The notes beneath the pieces were generated by a model that ran no database searches, was not told where the DNA came from, and saw only the letters and a list, made by a program, of their open reading frames with translations. Positions 26,540 to 37,094 of a DNA stretch of 64,000 nucleotides are shown here, piece after piece (the stretch's first letter is position 1; each line of letters opens with the position of its first letter). A program made the position numbers and the translations under genes. The DNA is from Rhodoferax sp. (GTDB taxonomy: Bacteria > Pseudomonadota > Gammaproteobacteria > Burkholderiales > Burkholderiaceae_C), in assembly GCF_025354435.1 (NCBI RefSeq), contig NZ_JANXMU010000010.1, positions 1-64,000 on the forward strand. The letters run 5' to 3'.

Positions 26540-26700
26540 CGATTACTCCTGGTTACAGACACAGCTTCATTTCAGCATAAGCCATGCCAGCGTACCAGAG
26601 TCCAAGATGCGCAATAGTGCCGCTTGTTCCGCCTATTTGCGCGTTGTGGACATGCCACCACAGGGCGCGACGCACAAAACCGTGCGTTGCCGGTTGGGTA

Positions 26701-27027
26701 TCAGGCGGGTGTGGAGCCCAGCACCTGGTGCAGTTCGCCGGATTCGTACATTTCCATCATGATGTCTGAGCCGCCTACGAACTCGCCCTTCACGTAGAGC
26801 TGTGGAATGGTGGGCCACTGGCTGTATTCCTTGATGCCCTGGCGCACTTCGTCGTCTTCCAGCACGTTGACGGTTTTGACGGTCTTGGTGTCCACGCCGC
26901 AAGCCTTGAGCAACTGGATGGCGCGGCCGGAAAAGCCGCACTGGGGGAAGCTGGCATTGCCTTTCATAAACAGCACCACGTCGTTGGATTTGACCAGTGC
27001 ATCAATGCGTTGTTGTGTGTCGCTCAT
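26701..27027 (-). CDS. grxD: Monothiol glutaredoxin Grx4
   Basis: A 108-residue monothiol glutaredoxin that carries or transfers [2Fe-2S] clusters. The active site CGFS is at residues about 30-33, with the glutathione-binding [19 protein letters not shown] downstream. ATG 27027 is preferred to the neighbouring TTG. It lies at the distal end of hemA-prfA-prmC-grxD, the usual order in Burkholderiales, though 170 bases containing a repeat separate it from prmC. Confidence 0.95.
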   Translation of the reverse strand: MSDTQQRIDALVKSNDVVLFMKGNASFPQCGFSGRAIQLLKACGVDTKTVKTVNVLEDDEVRQGIKEYSQWPTIPQLYVKGEFVGGSDIMMEMYESGELHQVLGSTPA

Positions 27028-27136
27028 CAAAAGACTCCTTGAAAATCAAACCACTATTATTTCACTTAGCTCGCCGTGGCAGGAGGCGGGCGGTGTTGTG
27101 TCCCCGTTTAGGCTAAGGACGCACAGTTTGTAAGGT

Positions 27137-27187
27137 GCTATTAATTTAATAGCTTTATACGTATGTGCTATATGCGCTAGAGGCCTA
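27137..27187 (+). repeat. Interspersed repeat, copy C
   Basis: TGCTATTAATTTAATAGCT (dyad), TTATACGTATG and GCTATATGCGCTAGAGGCC follow in the same order as copy A at 1724; the ATATGCGCTAGAG block is identical in both. It lies between grxD and prmC and could shape transcript ends or processing between them. Confidence 0.65.
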
Positions 27188-27195
27188 AAACATAC

Positions 27196-28200
27196 TTAAT
27201 TTACTTGTCCGCCGGTGCAGCGTGCGATACCGGCCAAGTCGGGCCGGGATTGCACCTGCGTAAAGCCGGCCTGCTCCAGGAGCGCCATCACCGCCGGGGC
27301 TTGGTCGTAGCCATGCTCCAGCAGCAACCAGCCTTGGGGCCGCAGATGCGCCGGGGCTTGGGCAACGATCTGGCGGATGTCGTCCAGCCCGTCGGGGCCT
27401 GCGGTCAGCGCGCTGCGCGGCTCGAAAGCCAGGGCGGGCAGATGCGGGTCAGCATCGGTGATGTAGGGCGGGTTAGAGACGACCAGGTCGAATGTGCCAG
27501 CCACCTCTGCCAGCCACGAGCTTTGGAGGAAGGCTACCGGCAGCGCTAGCCGTGCCGCATTGGCTTTGGCTACGGCGAGTGCATCGGCGCTGTTGTCGAC
27601 CGCGGTGACCTGTGCGTCGGGCCGGGCCTTCTGGAGGGCCAGGGCGATGGCTCCGCTGCCGGTGCCGAGGTCGATCACCTGCGGGGCCGTTTTTCCCGCC
27701 AATAGTTCCAGCGCCCAGTCCACCAGGGTTTCGGTATCGGGCCGGGGGTCGAGCACGCGGGCATCGACCCGCAGGTCCAGGCCGTAGAACTCGCGCTGGC
27801 CGGTGATGTAGGCCACGGGCTCACCGCCACGGCGGCGGGTGCAGGCGGTGCCAAAGGCTTCGGCCTGCACCGGCTTCAGGGCATCCTGTCCATGGGCCAG
27901 CAGCCAGGCGGCATCCAGCGGGTTTTTACCCAGGGCGTGCAGCAGCAGCATGCGGGCATCCAGCTTGTCGATGCCGTGCTTTTGCGCGCCCAACAGGGCC
28001 ACTTGCAAGGTGCTGGCCTCATCGCTGTACACCGATGCGATGGGACGGGCCGCAGCGCGTGCTTGTTTGCCCAGGCCGGGGTGCACGGGGCGTGGGGCCA
28101 TGCGCTTGGCGGTTTTTTCCTTCGCCTCCTTGAGGGACTTGCTGGACACTTGGCCGTAGCCGGCTTTGGGCTTGGGGCCTTTGTTGATGGAGCGTGCCAT
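27196..28200 (-). CDS. prmC: Release-factor glutamine N5-methyltransferase PrmC
   Basis: A 334-residue SAM-dependent enzyme that methylates the GGQ glutamine of release factors RF1 and RF2. The SAM motif VIDLGTGSGAIALAL and the substrate motif VVSNPPYI are present. The usual family start (about STLQVALLGAQKHGIDKLDARMLLLHALG) is preceded here by some 57 residues rich in lysine and alanine, starting MARSINKGPKPKAGYG. AAAAGGAACCCC before ATG 28200 supports that long start. The gene begins 10 bases after the prfA stop, so it lies next to its substrate gene. Confidence 0.9.
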   Translation of the reverse strand: MARSINKGPKPKAGYGQVSSKSLKEAKEKTAKRMAPRPVHPGLGKQARAAARPIASVYSDEASTLQVALLGAQKHGIDKLDARMLLLHALGKNPLDAAWLLAHGQDALKPVQAEAFGTACTRRRGGEPVAYITGQREFYGLDLRVDARVLDPRPDTETLVDWALELLAGKTAPQVIDLGTGSGAIALALQKARPDAQVTAVDNSADALAVAKANAARLALPVAFLQSSWLAEVAGTFDLVVSNPPYITDADPHLPALAFEPRSALTAGPDGLDDIRQIVAQAPAHLRPQGWLLLEHGYDQAPAVMALLEQAGFTQVQSRPDLAGIARCTGGQVN

Positions 28201-28210
28201 GGGGTTCCTT

Positions 28211-29293
28211 TTATACGTTGACTTCGAGTTCGGCCAGTTGTTCGGCCTCGTGGGCGGCACGCAGGGCTTCCATAGGTTCGCTGAGGTCACCTTCCATGAT
28301 GAACAGCAGCTTGTAGAGCGTGAGGTTGATGCGGTGGTCGGTCCAGCGGCCCTGCGGGAAGTTGTAGGTGCGGATGCGGTCGCTGCGGTCGCCGCTGCCG
28401 ATCAGGCCCTTGCGCTCGGCGGCATCCTTGGCGGCGCGCTCAGAGCGGTCTTTTTCGTGGATGCGGGCGGTCAGCACTTTCAGCGCCTGGGCCTTGTTGC
28501 TGTGCTGGCTGCGGCCGTCCTGGCACTCGGCAACAATGCCGGTGGGTATGTGGGTAATACGCACTGCAGAGTCGGTTTTGTTGATGTGCTGGCCACCGGC
28601 GCCGCTGGCGCGGTAGGTGTCGATGCGCAGGTCGGCCGGGTTGATCTTGATGGCCACGGCTTCGTCGGGCTCGGCCAGCACCGCCACCGTGCAGGCGCTG
28701 GTGTGGATGCGGCCTTGGGTTTCGGTGGCGGGCACGCGCTGCACCCGGTGGCCGCCGGACTCGAACTTGAGCTGGCCGTAAATGTTCTCGCCCTCGATGC
28801 GCAGCACCACTTCCTTGTAGCCGCCCAGTTCACTCTGCGACTCGCTCACGATCTCGCTCTTCCAGCCTTTGCGTTCGGCATAGCGGGTGTACATGCGCAG
28901 CAGGTCCCCGGCGAACAGGGCGGATTCGTCGCCGCCAGTGCCGGCACGGATTTCCATGAAGGCGTTGCGTGCGTCGTCCGGGTCTTTGGGCAGCAGCATG
29001 CGCTGCAGTTCGGCTTCGAGCTTTTCCAGCTCGGCTTCGGCGGAGGTGATTTCTTCCTCGGCCATTTCGGCCATTTCCGGATCGCTTTTCAGGGCATGCG
29101 CCGCGGCCAGATCGGCCTCGCGCTGGGTGAAGCGCACAAAGCGGCTGGCCACCTGGCCCACATCGGAATGCTCGCGCGAGAGCGCCAAAAACTGCTTCAT
29201 GTCGCCCATGATGTCCTCGCGGGACAGCAAAAAGTCGAGTTCTGCAAGGCGAAAGACGTAGCGCTCAAGCTGTTGGCGTAAGAAAGGTTTCAT
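28211..29293 (-). CDS. prfA: Peptide chain release factor 1
   Basis: A 360-residue class I release factor that reads UAA and UAG. The tripeptide anticodon region lies in the middle, and [15 protein letters not shown] (GGQ at about residues 232-234) triggers peptidyl-tRNA hydrolysis. The start [12 protein letters not shown] at 29293 matches the family. A 3-codon upstream extension is not used. It is second in the hemA-prfA-prmC cluster. Confidence 0.97.
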   Translation of the reverse strand: MKPFLRQQLERYVFRLAELDFLLSREDIMGDMKQFLALSREHSDVGQVASRFVRFTQREADLAAAHALKSDPEMAEMAEEEITSAEAELEKLEAELQRMLLPKDPDDARNAFMEIRAGTGGDESALFAGDLLRMYTRYAERKGWKSEIVSESQSELGGYKEVVLRIEGENIYGQLKFESGGHRVQRVPATETQGRIHTSACTVAVLAEPDEAVAIKINPADLRIDTYRASGAGGQHINKTDSAVRITHIPTGIVAECQDGRSQHSNKAQALKVLTARIHEKDRSERAAKDAAERKGLIGSGDRSDRIRTYNFPQGRWTDHRINLTLYKLLFIMEGDLSEPMEALRAAHEAEQLAELEVNV

Positions 29294-29371
29294 GGGTGGC
29301 AATTCAAATCAATAACGGTCCCAAGGCGGGACGAAGGCCCTTGGGGCCTGGCACAGGGGTGAGCAGCGTCG

Positions 29372-30640
29372 CTAACGCTCTTTGCGCAAAAACAGTTTGT
29401 GGATGGCCTGTACCGTGGGTTCACGGCTGTCGGCATCGCCTGCGCGCAACTCGGCCATGGCACCGTGCAGCATTTTTTGCGTCAGGCCCTTGCTTAGCAT
29501 CTCCAGCACGGCTTCGATGTCGTCGCCCTTGGCCAGCAGACGGCGGGCGCGGGCCAACTCGATGGCGCGCCATTCGTCGGCCTGTGCGTTGAGCTGCTGG
29601 ATCAGCGGCACTACGCCGTGCACCGGGTCGCGTTGGTCCATCCAGTGTAAAAAGCTTTGCACGCCTGCGTCGATGATGACTTCGGCCTGCGCCACTGCGG
29701 CCTGGCGGTTCGCCTGGCCGCTTTGCACCACGTGGGCCAGGTCGTCCACGGTGTACAGGTACACGTCTTCCAGCGCCTTGACTTCGGGCTCGATGTCGCG
29801 CGGCACAGCCAGATCGACCATGAACATCGGGCGGTGCTTGCGCAGCTTCAGGGCGCGCTCTACCGCGCCCAGGCCGATGATGGGCAGGGTGCTAGCGGTG
29901 CAGCTGACCACCGCGTCGAATTCGTGCAGGCGGCTGGGCAGGTCGGCCAGACGCATCACCTCGCCGCCGAAACGGGTGGCGAGCTTTTCGCCGCGCTCCA
30001 GGGTGCGGTTGGCGATGGCGATGGATTTGGGGTTTTTGGCGGCAAAGTGGGTGGCGGCCAGCTCGATCATCTCGCCCGCGCCGACAAACAGCACGCGCAC
30101 TTTGGTCAAATCTTCAAACAACTGGCCGGCCAGGCGCACTGCCGCGGCGGCCATGCTGATGGAATGTGCGCCGATTTCGGTGGAGGTGCGCACCTCTTTG
30201 GCCACGGCAAACGAGCGCTGGAACAACTGGTTCAGCGTACTGCCCAGGGCCCCGGCCTGCTCGGCCACGCGGATCGCATCCTTCATCTGGCCCAGAATCT
30301 GCGGCTCGCCCAAGACCATGGAGTCCAGCCCGCTGGCCACGCGGAAGGCATGCCGGGCCACCGGGCCGTCTTGCAGGGTGTAGGAGTGGGAGCGCAAGAG
30401 CGCGGGCGAGACACCGCCGGTGTGGGCCAGCCAGTCCACCGTGTGCTCCAGTGCCTGCTGGTCGCCTGCGCAATAGACTTCGGTGCGGTTGCAGGTGGAG
30501 ATGATGGCCGCCTCGGGGCCTTGCAGCGCAGCGCGCAGGCCGTGCAGCGTGGGGGCGATTTGGTCCAAGGCGAACGCAAACCGACCGCGCAAATCCAGAG
30601 GTGCGGTGGTGTGGTTAATGCCTAATGCCCAAACTGCCAT
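29372..30640 (-). CDS. hemA: Glutamyl-tRNA reductase
   Basis: A 422-residue enzyme that reduces glutamyl-tRNA to glutamate-1-semialdehyde, the first step of C5 haem biosynthesis. The N-terminal [20 protein letters not shown], the catalytic cysteine in [12 protein letters not shown] (about 48-59), the NADP-binding [14 protein letters not shown], and a C-terminal dimerisation helix are present. The start at 30640 is chosen by family alignment. It is the first gene of the leftward cluster and divergent from the small membrane-protein gene, 67 bases away. Confidence 0.96.
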   Translation of the reverse strand: MAVWALGINHTTAPLDLRGRFAFALDQIAPTLHGLRAALQGPEAAIISTCNRTEVYCAGDQQALEHTVDWLAHTGGVSPALLRSHSYTLQDGPVARHAFRVASGLDSMVLGEPQILGQMKDAIRVAEQAGALGSTLNQLFQRSFAVAKEVRTSTEIGAHSISMAAAAVRLAGQLFEDLTKVRVLFVGAGEMIELAATHFAAKNPKSIAIANRTLERGEKLATRFGGEVMRLADLPSRLHEFDAVVSCTASTLPIIGLGAVERALKLRKHRPMFMVDLAVPRDIEPEVKALEDVYLYTVDDLAHVVQSGQANRQAAVAQAEVIIDAGVQSFLHWMDQRDPVHGVVPLIQQLNAQADEWRAIELARARRLLAKGDDIEAVLEMLSKGLTQKMLHGAMAELRAGDADSREPTVQAIHKLFLRKER

Positions 30641-30707
30641 CCTCAGATTATAAAATTTGTAGGAGGCTAAATTCCCCACACCCCGCCAAAGCCTCAAAAT
30701 TGCAGCT

Positions 30708-30977
30708 ATGGGACCTATAGATTCAATTTTTCACCTGCTGAATTTCGCCGCACCGGCACTGGTGGTGGGCATGTTAACGGCGTTGGCCGCCAGTATATTT
30801 ATGAAAAACAGGCCGCTTACGCAGCATTGGTATGCACAAGCAGCTATCAATTTTGTAGTGTGCCTGCTGGTGCTGCTGGGCGGGCTGTGGTTCTTTGGCC
30901 ACGACGGCAAGATGGCCACCTACGCCGCCTTGGTGCTGGCCTGCGCCACCAGCCAGTGGCTGCTAAGTCGCCAGTAG
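30708..30977 (+). CDS. Small membrane protein of unknown function
   Basis: An 89-residue hydrophobic protein with three likely membrane helices (about 15-32, 45-63 and 70-86). I do not recognise a named family. The reading frame is credible because it is flanked by well-placed genes and has consistent third-position G/C. Residues about 41-50 ([10 protein letters not shown]) are encoded by a copy of the interspersed repeat. It is divergent from hemA and overlaps the diguanylate cyclase tail to tail by 15 bases. Confidence 0.65.
   Translation: MGPIDSIFHLLNFAAPALVVGMLTALAASIFMKNRPLTQHWYAQAAINFVVCLLVLLGGLWFFGHDGKMATYAALVLACATSQWLLSRQ
30828..30853 (-). repeat. Interspersed repeat fragment inside the small membrane-protein gene
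   Basis: The reverse complement contains TTGATAGCTGCTTGTGC, 17 bases identical to the copy at about 61647. It is the second copy in this window found inside a reading frame. Confidence 0.5.
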
Positions 30978-31703
30978 CGACCCAAAACGCGATAGGCCGC
31001 TGTGGCCACCATGACCGGTCGCCAGCGACACCTGGTTGCGGCCCGCGCGCTTGGCGTCATACAGGGCGTGGTCGGCGGCCTGTACCAGGGCATCCAGGGT
31101 CATGGGTTCGCCTTCGGCCATGCCCGCCGCGCCCACGCTGATGGTGACGCGCACGGCATCAGAGGGTGCATAGAGCTGGGCTGAAAAAGCCACGGCTTCG
31201 CGCATGCGCTCGGCCAGTTGGCGGGCGTGCTCCAGCGGGGTATTGGGCAGCAACACCACAAATTCTTCGCCACCCCAGCGGGCCAGCAGGTCGGTAGTGC
31301 GCAGGTACTGGGCGCAGCGGCGGGCCACTTCCACCAGCACCTTGTCGCCCGCGTCGTGGCCGTGGGTGTCGTTGACGCGCTTGAAGTGGTCGATGTCCAG
31401 GATCAGTAAGGCCAGCGGCAAGCGGTGGCGCAGGGCCAGGTCGACTGCGCGCTGGGCCGTTTGGACGAAATGGCGGCGATTGGCCAGGCCGGTCAGGCTG
31501 TCGGTGATGGACTGCACATGGGCCACATGCCGGGCCTGCTCCAGCGCCACGATCAGCGAAAAAATCGCCCAGCCGGTGATCAAGGTCATCGGCAGCGGCA
31601 CCAGCAGCGAAATAAAAAACGCCTCGCCCATGGTGTCATACCCCAGCGCGCGGATGTAGCCATAGGTCAGCCCCAGCGACAGCAGCGATACCACCGCGCT
31701 CAT
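30963..31703 (-). CDS. Diguanylate cyclase (GGDEF), possibly 5'-interrupted
   Basis: A 246-residue protein with two membrane helices (about residues 3-20 and 29-52) and a GGDEF domain carrying GGEEF at about residues 144-148, NRRHF and the DIDHFKRVND metal site. It makes cyclic di-GMP. I see no RxxD inhibitory site just before GGEEF (the sequence is TTDLLARWGGEEF). The frame continues upstream of ATG 31703 to an ATG at 31811, but a single TAG at 31719-31721 interrupts it. The true gene may therefore be 36 codons longer and nonsense-mutated, or may restart at 31703. Confidence 0.85.
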   Translation of the reverse strand: MSAVVSLLSLGLTYGYIRALGYDTMGEAFFISLLVPLPMTLITGWAIFSLIVALEQARHVAHVQSITDSLTGLANRRHFVQTAQRAVDLALRHRLPLALLILDIDHFKRVNDTHGHDAGDKVLVEVARRCAQYLRTTDLLARWGGEEFVVLLPNTPLEHARQLAERMREAVAFSAQLYAPSDAVRVTISVGAAGMAEGEPMTLDALVQAADHALYDAKRAGRNQVSLATGHGGHSGLSRFGSLLAT

Positions 31704-31855
31704 CCCCAGTGTGGTGCGCTACACGCCCCAGCGCGCCACGGCGCGTGAACAACTCTGGCGCAGGGGTGTCAATTCCGGGTCAATGGGGCGGGTGGTAGAG
31801 CGGCTGGACATGTGGCGCCGGTGCTAGCAAGAAGTGCGCGAACCTCGGTCCACCA

Positions 31856-32617
31856 TCAAGCTGCCGGGGCAAATAGATCAATCCGGTCGGTGATGATGCC
31901 ATCGGTGCCCAGCGCGGCCAAGCGCTGTGCCGAGGCTGCGTCGTTCACCGTGTAGCTGGCGCTGCGCAGCCTGGCGGCTTTTACCTGGGCCACGCTGTCG
32001 GCCGTCCACAGCGTGTGGTCGCAGACGATGGCGATGCAGCCCAGGCGCTGTGCGGCCTGCAGCCAGCCATCCCACAGGCTTTCGAGCAGCAAGCCCCGGG
32101 GCAGGCCGGGTTGGGCCGCCTGGGCACCTTCCAGCGATGCCACGCTGAAGGATGTCAGCAGCGGCGGCACCGCCTGGCCCTGCCAGAGGCGGGCGGCGGC
32201 ATCGGCTACTTTTTCGCCGGTCAGGCGGTCGGTGTCGGGCGAGGGTTTGATCTCGATGTTCAAAAACAGGCTGTTGCGCTGGCAAAACGCGGCGATGTTG
32301 TCCAGTGTGGGAATCGGCTCGCCCGCCTGACTGCGCGAATGCCAGCTGCCTGCGTCAAGCTGTGCCAGCGCGCTCCAGGGCTGCTCGCCTGCGATGCCAT
32401 GGCCGGTGCTGGTGCGCTCCAGGGTGTCGTCGTGCAGCAGAAAGGGCACGCCGTCGGCGCTGAGCTTCACGTCGCACTCGAACATGCGGTAGCCGTGCTG
32501 CGCGCCCAGCCGGAAGGCGGCGAGGGTGTTTTCAGGGGCCAGTTTGCCCGCGCCGCGGTGGGCGATCCAGCGGGGGTAGGGCCAATTGAGCGCGGTGACA
32601 GGGGCGGTGACGTGCAT
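31856..32617 (-). CDS. ugpQ: Glycerophosphodiester phosphodiesterase
   Basis: A 253-residue cytosolic enzyme that cleaves imported glycerophosphodiesters to glycerol 3-phosphate and an alcohol. The GDPD signature IAHRGAGKLAPENTLAAF (about residues 18-35) supplies the catalytic His and Glu. The metal site FECDVKLSADG and HDDTLERTS follow, and the lysine in IEIKPS is present. It starts 12 bases after ugpC and closes the ugpBAEC-ugpQ operon. Confidence 0.93.
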   Translation of the reverse strand: MHVTAPVTALNWPYPRWIAHRGAGKLAPENTLAAFRLGAQHGYRMFECDVKLSADGVPFLLHDDTLERTSTGHGIAGEQPWSALAQLDAGSWHSRSQAGEPIPTLDNIAAFCQRNSLFLNIEIKPSPDTDRLTGEKVADAAARLWQGQAVPPLLTSFSVASLEGAQAAQPGLPRGLLLESLWDGWLQAAQRLGCIAIVCDHTLWTADSVAQVKAARLRSASYTVNDAASAQRLAALGTDGIITDRIDLFAPAA

Positions 32618-32629
32618 GGTGAAAGGGTC

Positions 32630-33646
32630 TTAAATACGTTTTCCAGTGTCGCTATTAAACCAGTGCAAACGGTCCGCCCGCGGCGTGGCGTGGATGGTGC
32701 TGCAGATGGCGGGGGCGGCGGTGCTCTCGTCGGTACGGATGATCAGCAGCTCCTCACCCAGTCGGGCATAAATCAGGCGTTCGGCACCCAGCATTTCGGT
32801 AGTTTCAACGACCAAGCTCCAACCCGTTTCGCTGAGGTGCAGGTGCTCGGGGCGGATACCCAGGATAGCGTTAGCCGGGCCGCCCAGGGCGGTGTTGGGC
32901 GCGCTTTTGAGCAGGTTCATGGGCGGGCTGCCGATAAAGCTGGCCACAAAGGTGCTGGCGGGCTGGGTGTAGACCTGTTCAGGCGTGCCAAATTGCTCCA
33001 TCACGCCGCCGTTCATCACCACCATGCGCTGCGCCAGCGTCATGGCCTCGACCTGGTCGTGGGTGACGAAGAGCGAGGTGATACCGAGTTCGCGGTGCAG
33101 CTTCTGGATTTCCAGCCGGGTTTGGGCGCGCAGCTTGGCGTCCAGGTTGCTCAGCGGTTCGTCGAACAAAAAAACCTGTGGCTGGCGCACGATGGCGCGG
33201 CCCATGGCCACACGCTGGCGCTGGCCACCGGAGAGCTCGCGCGGCTTGCGGGTGAGGTATTGGCCCAGCTCCAGGATCTTGGCGGCCTTGTCGACGCGGG
33301 TTTTGATCTCGTCCACCGGCACCTTGGCGATCTTCAGGCCGTAGGCCATGTTGTCGAACACGCTCATGTGCGGGTAGAGCGCATAGTTCTGGAACACCAT
33401 GGCGATGTCGCGCTCCGACGGCTCTAGGTCGTTGACGACACGCCCGCCGATGCGGATGGTGCCGTCGCTGACTTCTTCCAGACCGGCCACCATGCGCAAG
33501 AGCGTGGATTTGCCGCAGCCCGAGGGGCCGACGATGACGATGAATTCGCCATCGGCTATTTCGGCATTCACCCCGTGGATAACCTGGTTGGCGCTGGCGC
33601 CTTTGCCGTAGCGCTTGATGACGTTGGTGAGGGAGATGGCGGCCAT
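32630..33646 (-). CDS. ugpC: sn-glycerol-3-phosphate ABC transporter ATPase UgpC
   Basis: A 338-residue MalK-type ATPase that powers uptake of glycerol 3-phosphate and glycerophosphodiesters. Walker [13 protein letters not shown] (about 37-48), signature [14 protein letters not shown], Walker [13 protein letters not shown] and the switch histidine in FVTHDQ are present. A C-terminal TOBE-like domain (from about 235) often binds regulators. The start at 33646 fits MalK family alignment. It is separated from ugpE by 104 bases with a repeat. Confidence 0.95.
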   Translation of the reverse strand: MAAISLTNVIKRYGKGASANQVIHGVNAEIADGEFIVIVGPSGCGKSTLLRMVAGLEEVSDGTIRIGGRVVNDLEPSERDIAMVFQNYALYPHMSVFDNMAYGLKIAKVPVDEIKTRVDKAAKILELGQYLTRKPRELSGGQRQRVAMGRAIVRQPQVFLFDEPLSNLDAKLRAQTRLEIQKLHRELGITSLFVTHDQVEAMTLAQRMVVMNGGVMEQFGTPEQVYTQPASTFVASFIGSPPMNLLKSAPNTALGGPANAILGIRPEHLHLSETGWSLVVETTEMLGAERLIYARLGEELLIIRTDESTAAPAICSTIHATPRADRLHWFNSDTGKRI

Positions 33647-33655
33647 AAAGTGTTC

Positions 33656-33705
33656 TGCTATTAGATATATGGCTGCTAGCGCAGGTACTGCCTGCGCTAG
33701 AGCCA
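33656..33705 (+). repeat. Interspersed repeat, copy D
   Basis: CTGCTATTAGATATATGGCTGCTAGCGCAGGTACTGCCTGCGCTAGAGCC carries the same outer blocks as copies A and C and has its own inner dyad GCTAGCGCAG/CTGCGCTAG. It lies within the ugp operon, between ugpE and ugpC, and may affect relative expression. Confidence 0.65.
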
Positions 33706-33750
33706 TTTTTTTTATAAATTTCCGACGGACATGCGCGCCGGGGGAGTGGC

Positions 33751-34602
33751 TTACTTTTCAGTATCCACGAGGCCCTTGACGAACCACTTCTGCATCAGCA
33801 TCACCACCAGCGCGGGTGGCAGCATGGCCAGGATGGCGGTAGCCATCACCAGGTTCCATTCGGTCTGGCCGTCGCCGCCGGAGATCATGCGTTTGATGCC
33901 GATGACCACCGGGTACATGTCTTCGTTGGTGGTGACCAGCAGCGGCCACAGGTACTGGTTCCAGCCGTAGATGAACTGGATCACGAACAGGGTGGCCATG
34001 CTGGTGGTAGACAGCGGCAGCAGGATGTCTTTGAAAAAGCGCATCGGGCCTGCGCCGTCCATGCGCGCGGCTTCCACCAGCTCATCCGGCACGCTCATGA
34101 AGAACTGCCGGAACAAGAAGGTGGCAGTGGCCGAGGCGATGAGCGGAATCGTCAGGCCCGCGTAGCTGTTGAGCATGCCCAGGTCGGCCACCACTTTGTA
34201 CGTGGGGCCAATACGCACCTCGACCGGCAACATCAGCGTGACGAAAATCGCCCAGAAGAAGAACTGCTTGAACGGAAACCGAAAGTACACCAGCGCAAAG
34301 GCCGACAGCAGCGAGATGGCGATCTTGCCGAAAGCGATGATCAGCGCGGTAACCAGGCTGACCACCATCATCTGGCCCACCGCCGCGTTCGAGCCGCCAC
34401 TGGAGCCCGTGCCGCGCAGCACCGTCAGGTAGTTGTCGACGAAGTGCGCGCCGGGCAGCATGGGAATGGGGCGCTGCACCATCTCCAGCGCCGTGTGGGT
34501 CGAGGCCACAAAGGTGACGTAGACCGGAAAGGCCACCACCAGCACGCCCAAGATCAGAATCACATGGGCCAGGATGCCCCCCGTGGTGCGGCGCTCAACC
34601 AT
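33751..34602 (-). CDS. ugpE: sn-glycerol-3-phosphate ABC transporter permease UgpE
   Basis: A 283-residue inner-membrane permease with six helices. The EAA loop reads [25 protein letters not shown] (near residues 185-209) and contacts UgpC. It pairs with UgpA to form the channel. ATG at 34602, 12 bases after the ugpA stop. Confidence 0.95.
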   Translation of the reverse strand: MVERRTTGGILAHVILILGVLVVAFPVYVTFVASTHTALEMVQRPIPMLPGAHFVDNYLTVLRGTGSSGGSNAAVGQMMVVSLVTALIIAFGKIAISLLSAFALVYFRFPFKQFFFWAIFVTLMLPVEVRIGPTYKVVADLGMLNSYAGLTIPLIASATATFLFRQFFMSVPDELVEAARMDGAGPMRFFKDILLPLSTTSMATLFVIQFIYGWNQYLWPLLVTTNEDMYPVVIGIKRMISGGDGQTEWNLVMATAILAMLPPALVVMLMQKWFVKGLVDTEK

Positions 34603-34614
34603 AAAAGCCGTCCA

Positions 34615-35496
34615 TTAGTAATTCACTTTCTTTTCGACAAACTTGAACTGCACCACGGTGAGAGCCACCACGATCACCATCAGCACCACCGACTGGGCCG
34701 CCGAGCCGCCCAGGTCCATGGCCTTGAAACCGTCGTAGTACACCTTGTAGACCAGGATGGCCGTGTCTTTGCCCGGCCCGCCCTGGGTGGTCGAGTCGAT
34801 GATGGCGAAGGTGTCAAAAAACGCGTAGACGATGTTGATCACCAGCAGAAAGAAACTGGTGGGCGTGAGCAGCGGAAACTGGATGGTCCAGAAGCGCCGC
34901 CACGGCCGGGCGCCGTCCATGGCGGCGGCCTCGATCAATGATTTGGGGATACTTTGCAGACCCGCCAGAAAAAACAAAAAGTTGTACGACAGCTGCTTCC
35001 ACACCGCTGCGCCCACTACCAAGGCCATGGCGTGGGTGCTGTTGAGCAGGTGGTTCCAGTCCAGCCCCAACAGGCCCAGCCAGTAGGCCACGATGCCGAT
35101 GCTGGGCGAGAACATGAACAGCCACAGCACGCCCGCCACCGCCGGTGCCACGGCATACGGCCAGATCAGCAAGGTTTTGTAAATGCTGCTGCCCTTGATG
35201 ACCCGGTCCGCAAACACCGCCAGCACCAGCGACATGCCAATGCCCAAGCCCGCCACCAACACCGAGAAAACCGCGGTGGTTTTGAACGAGGCCAGGTAGC
35301 TCGCATCGTTCCACAGGTTGCGGAAGTTCTCCAGCCCCACCCAGTCCACCGAGGTGCCAAACGCGTCCGACTGCTGCAGCGACTGCAGCATTGCCTGGCC
35401 CGCAGGCCAGAAGAAGAACACGATGATGACGATGAGCTGCGGCGTGATGAGCGCCCAGGGCAGCCAGCTGGATTTGAATACGACGCGTTTTTCCAT
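34615..35496 (-). CDS. ugpA: sn-glycerol-3-phosphate ABC transporter permease UgpA
   Basis: A 293-residue permease of the MalF/UgpA type with six membrane helices. The EAA loop lies at [25 protein letters not shown] (about residues 189-213). Together with UgpE it forms the translocation pore for glycerol 3-phosphate. It begins 8 bases after the ugpB stop. Confidence 0.95.
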   Translation of the reverse strand: MEKRVVFKSSWLPWALITPQLIVIIVFFFWPAGQAMLQSLQQSDAFGTSVDWVGLENFRNLWNDASYLASFKTTAVFSVLVAGLGIGMSLVLAVFADRVIKGSSIYKTLLIWPYAVAPAVAGVLWLFMFSPSIGIVAYWLGLLGLDWNHLLNSTHAMALVVGAAVWKQLSYNFLFFLAGLQSIPKSLIEAAAMDGARPWRRFWTIQFPLLTPTSFFLLVINIVYAFFDTFAIIDSTTQGGPGKDTAILVYKVYYDGFKAMDLGGSAAQSVVLMVIVVALTVVQFKFVEKKVNY

Positions 35497-35504
35497 ACCG
35501 GCGG

Positions 35505-36818
35505 TTAGCTACCCTTATTTGCTTTTTCGAAGCGTTCTAGCTGTTCGTTACCGCGCAGCACGATGCTGTCCAGGGCTTCCTTGGCGGTCTTTTTGCCGGC
35601 CCAGACCTGTTCCAGCTCTTCGTCCTCAATCGCCCGCACCTGCAGGTAGTTGCCCAGGCGGATGCCGCGCGAGTTGGTGGTGGTCTTGCGGATCATCTGG
35701 TTCGGGGCTACGTCGGTACCGGGGTTTTCCTTGTAGAAGCCGGACTTGTCGGTGAGCACGAAGGATGCCGTGGTGACGGGCAGGTAGCCGGTGCGCTTGT
35801 GGCTGGCTGACTGCACTTCGGGGCTGGAGATGTAGCTGAAGAACTTGGCCACACCTTTGTATTCGGCGGGCTTTTTACCGGCCAAAACCCACAAACTGGC
35901 ACCGCCGATAACGGTGTTTTGCGGTGCACCGGGCACATCGGGGTAGTAGGGCAGGGGGGCCAGACCGAAGGCGAACTTGGCGTTCTTCTTGACGTTGCCG
36001 TAGAACCCGCTGGAGGTGGTCATCATGGCGCATTCGCCCGACACAAAGCTGGCCTCGGGGATGTTGCCGCGGCCCTTGTAGATGAACAGGCCCTGCTTAG
36101 CCATATTGCCCAGGTTTTCAATATGGCGCACGTGCAGCGGCGAGTTGATCTTCATGCGCGCATCCATGCCGCCCAGGCCGTTGGCCTTGGTGGCAAATTC
36201 GACGTTGTGCCAGGTGGAAAAGCTCTCCAGCTGGGTCCAGCCCTGCCAGGCGATGGACATCGGGCATTTGTGGCCGCTGGCCTTGAGCTTGGCGGCGGCC
36301 AGGGCCACTTCGGGCCAGGTGCCGGGGGCCTTGTTGGGGTCTAGCCCGGCGGCTTTGAAGGCATCTTTGTTGTAGTAGAAAACCGTGGTCGAGCTGTTGA
36401 ACGGGAAGCTCATCATCTGGCCATTGGCGGCAGTGTAGTAGCTAGCCACGGCCGGAATGTAGGCGCTGGGGTCGAACTTCTCGCCAGCGTCTTTCATCAT
36501 CTGGCCGACCGGAACAATGGCTTTTTTGCTGGCCATCATGGTGGCCGTGCCGACTTCAAACACCTGCAGGATGTGCGGCGCATTGCCCGCGCGGAAGGCG
36601 GCGATGGCGGCCGTCATGGACTCGTCGTACTGGCCCTTGTAGGTGGGCACAATTTTGTAGTCTTTCTGGCTGGCGTTGAAGTCTTTGGCCAGGTCGTTGA
36701 CCCACTCGCCATTGACCGAGTTCATCGAATGCCACCATTGGATCTCGGTCTGCGCTTGCGCAGTGGAGAGCGTGAGTACGGCGGTGGCCACGGCCAATGC
36801 CAAGCGGGAAATGTGCAT
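35505..36818 (-). CDS. ugpB: sn-glycerol-3-phosphate-binding protein UgpB
   Basis: A 437-residue periplasmic solute-binding protein with a Sec signal peptide (residues about 1-22, cleaved after AQA). The mature start [25 protein letters not shown] is characteristic of UgpB, where the Trp/His cluster contacts glycerol 3-phosphate. First gene of the ugpBAEC-ugpQ operon. In enterics ugp is under PhoB. The upstream 276 bases contain two TGTCA pentamers 25 bases apart, not the 11-base-spaced repeat of a Pho box, so regulation is unclear. Confidence 0.95.
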   Translation of the reverse strand: MHISRLALAVATAVLTLSTAQAQTEIQWWHSMNSVNGEWVNDLAKDFNASQKDYKIVPTYKGQYDESMTAAIAAFRAGNAPHILQVFEVGTATMMASKKAIVPVGQMMKDAGEKFDPSAYIPAVASYYTAANGQMMSFPFNSSTTVFYYNKDAFKAAGLDPNKAPGTWPEVALAAAKLKASGHKCPMSIAWQGWTQLESFSTWHNVEFATKANGLGGMDARMKINSPLHVRHIENLGNMAKQGLFIYKGRGNIPEASFVSGECAMMTTSSGFYGNVKKNAKFAFGLAPLPYYPDVPGAPQNTVIGGASLWVLAGKKPAEYKGVAKFFSYISSPEVQSASHKRTGYLPVTTASFVLTDKSGFYKENPGTDVAPNQMIRKTTTNSRGIRLGNYLQVRAIEDEELEQVWAGKKTAKEALDSIVLRGNEQLERFEKANKGS

Positions 36819-37094
36819 GCAGGGTCCTGATGAAAGAGAAAAGCAGGGATGCTAGGGGAGAACGGTGACAACGCCGTGAAATTTAGTCGCAAAGCTGACA
36901 TCCGTACTAGGGGGAAACCCGTTTTGGTGCATGCCTAGCTGTATACAGAAATCTTGGATTTTTTGCTTCTTCTGCACCATAAAGTGTAGCTAGACCGGCT
37001 GGTGTGTATCAGGATGCTTCTACATGCGTGGCAATTTATGGCGCGGGTCGATTTGCCGTCTTTCGTTTGCCACCTGGCAAAGAGGAATACATCC

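Noticed and set aside
36819..37094. Pho box ahead of ugpB
   Set aside because: Two TGTCA pentamers are present but 25 bases apart, not as the 11-base-spaced direct repeats of a Pho box.
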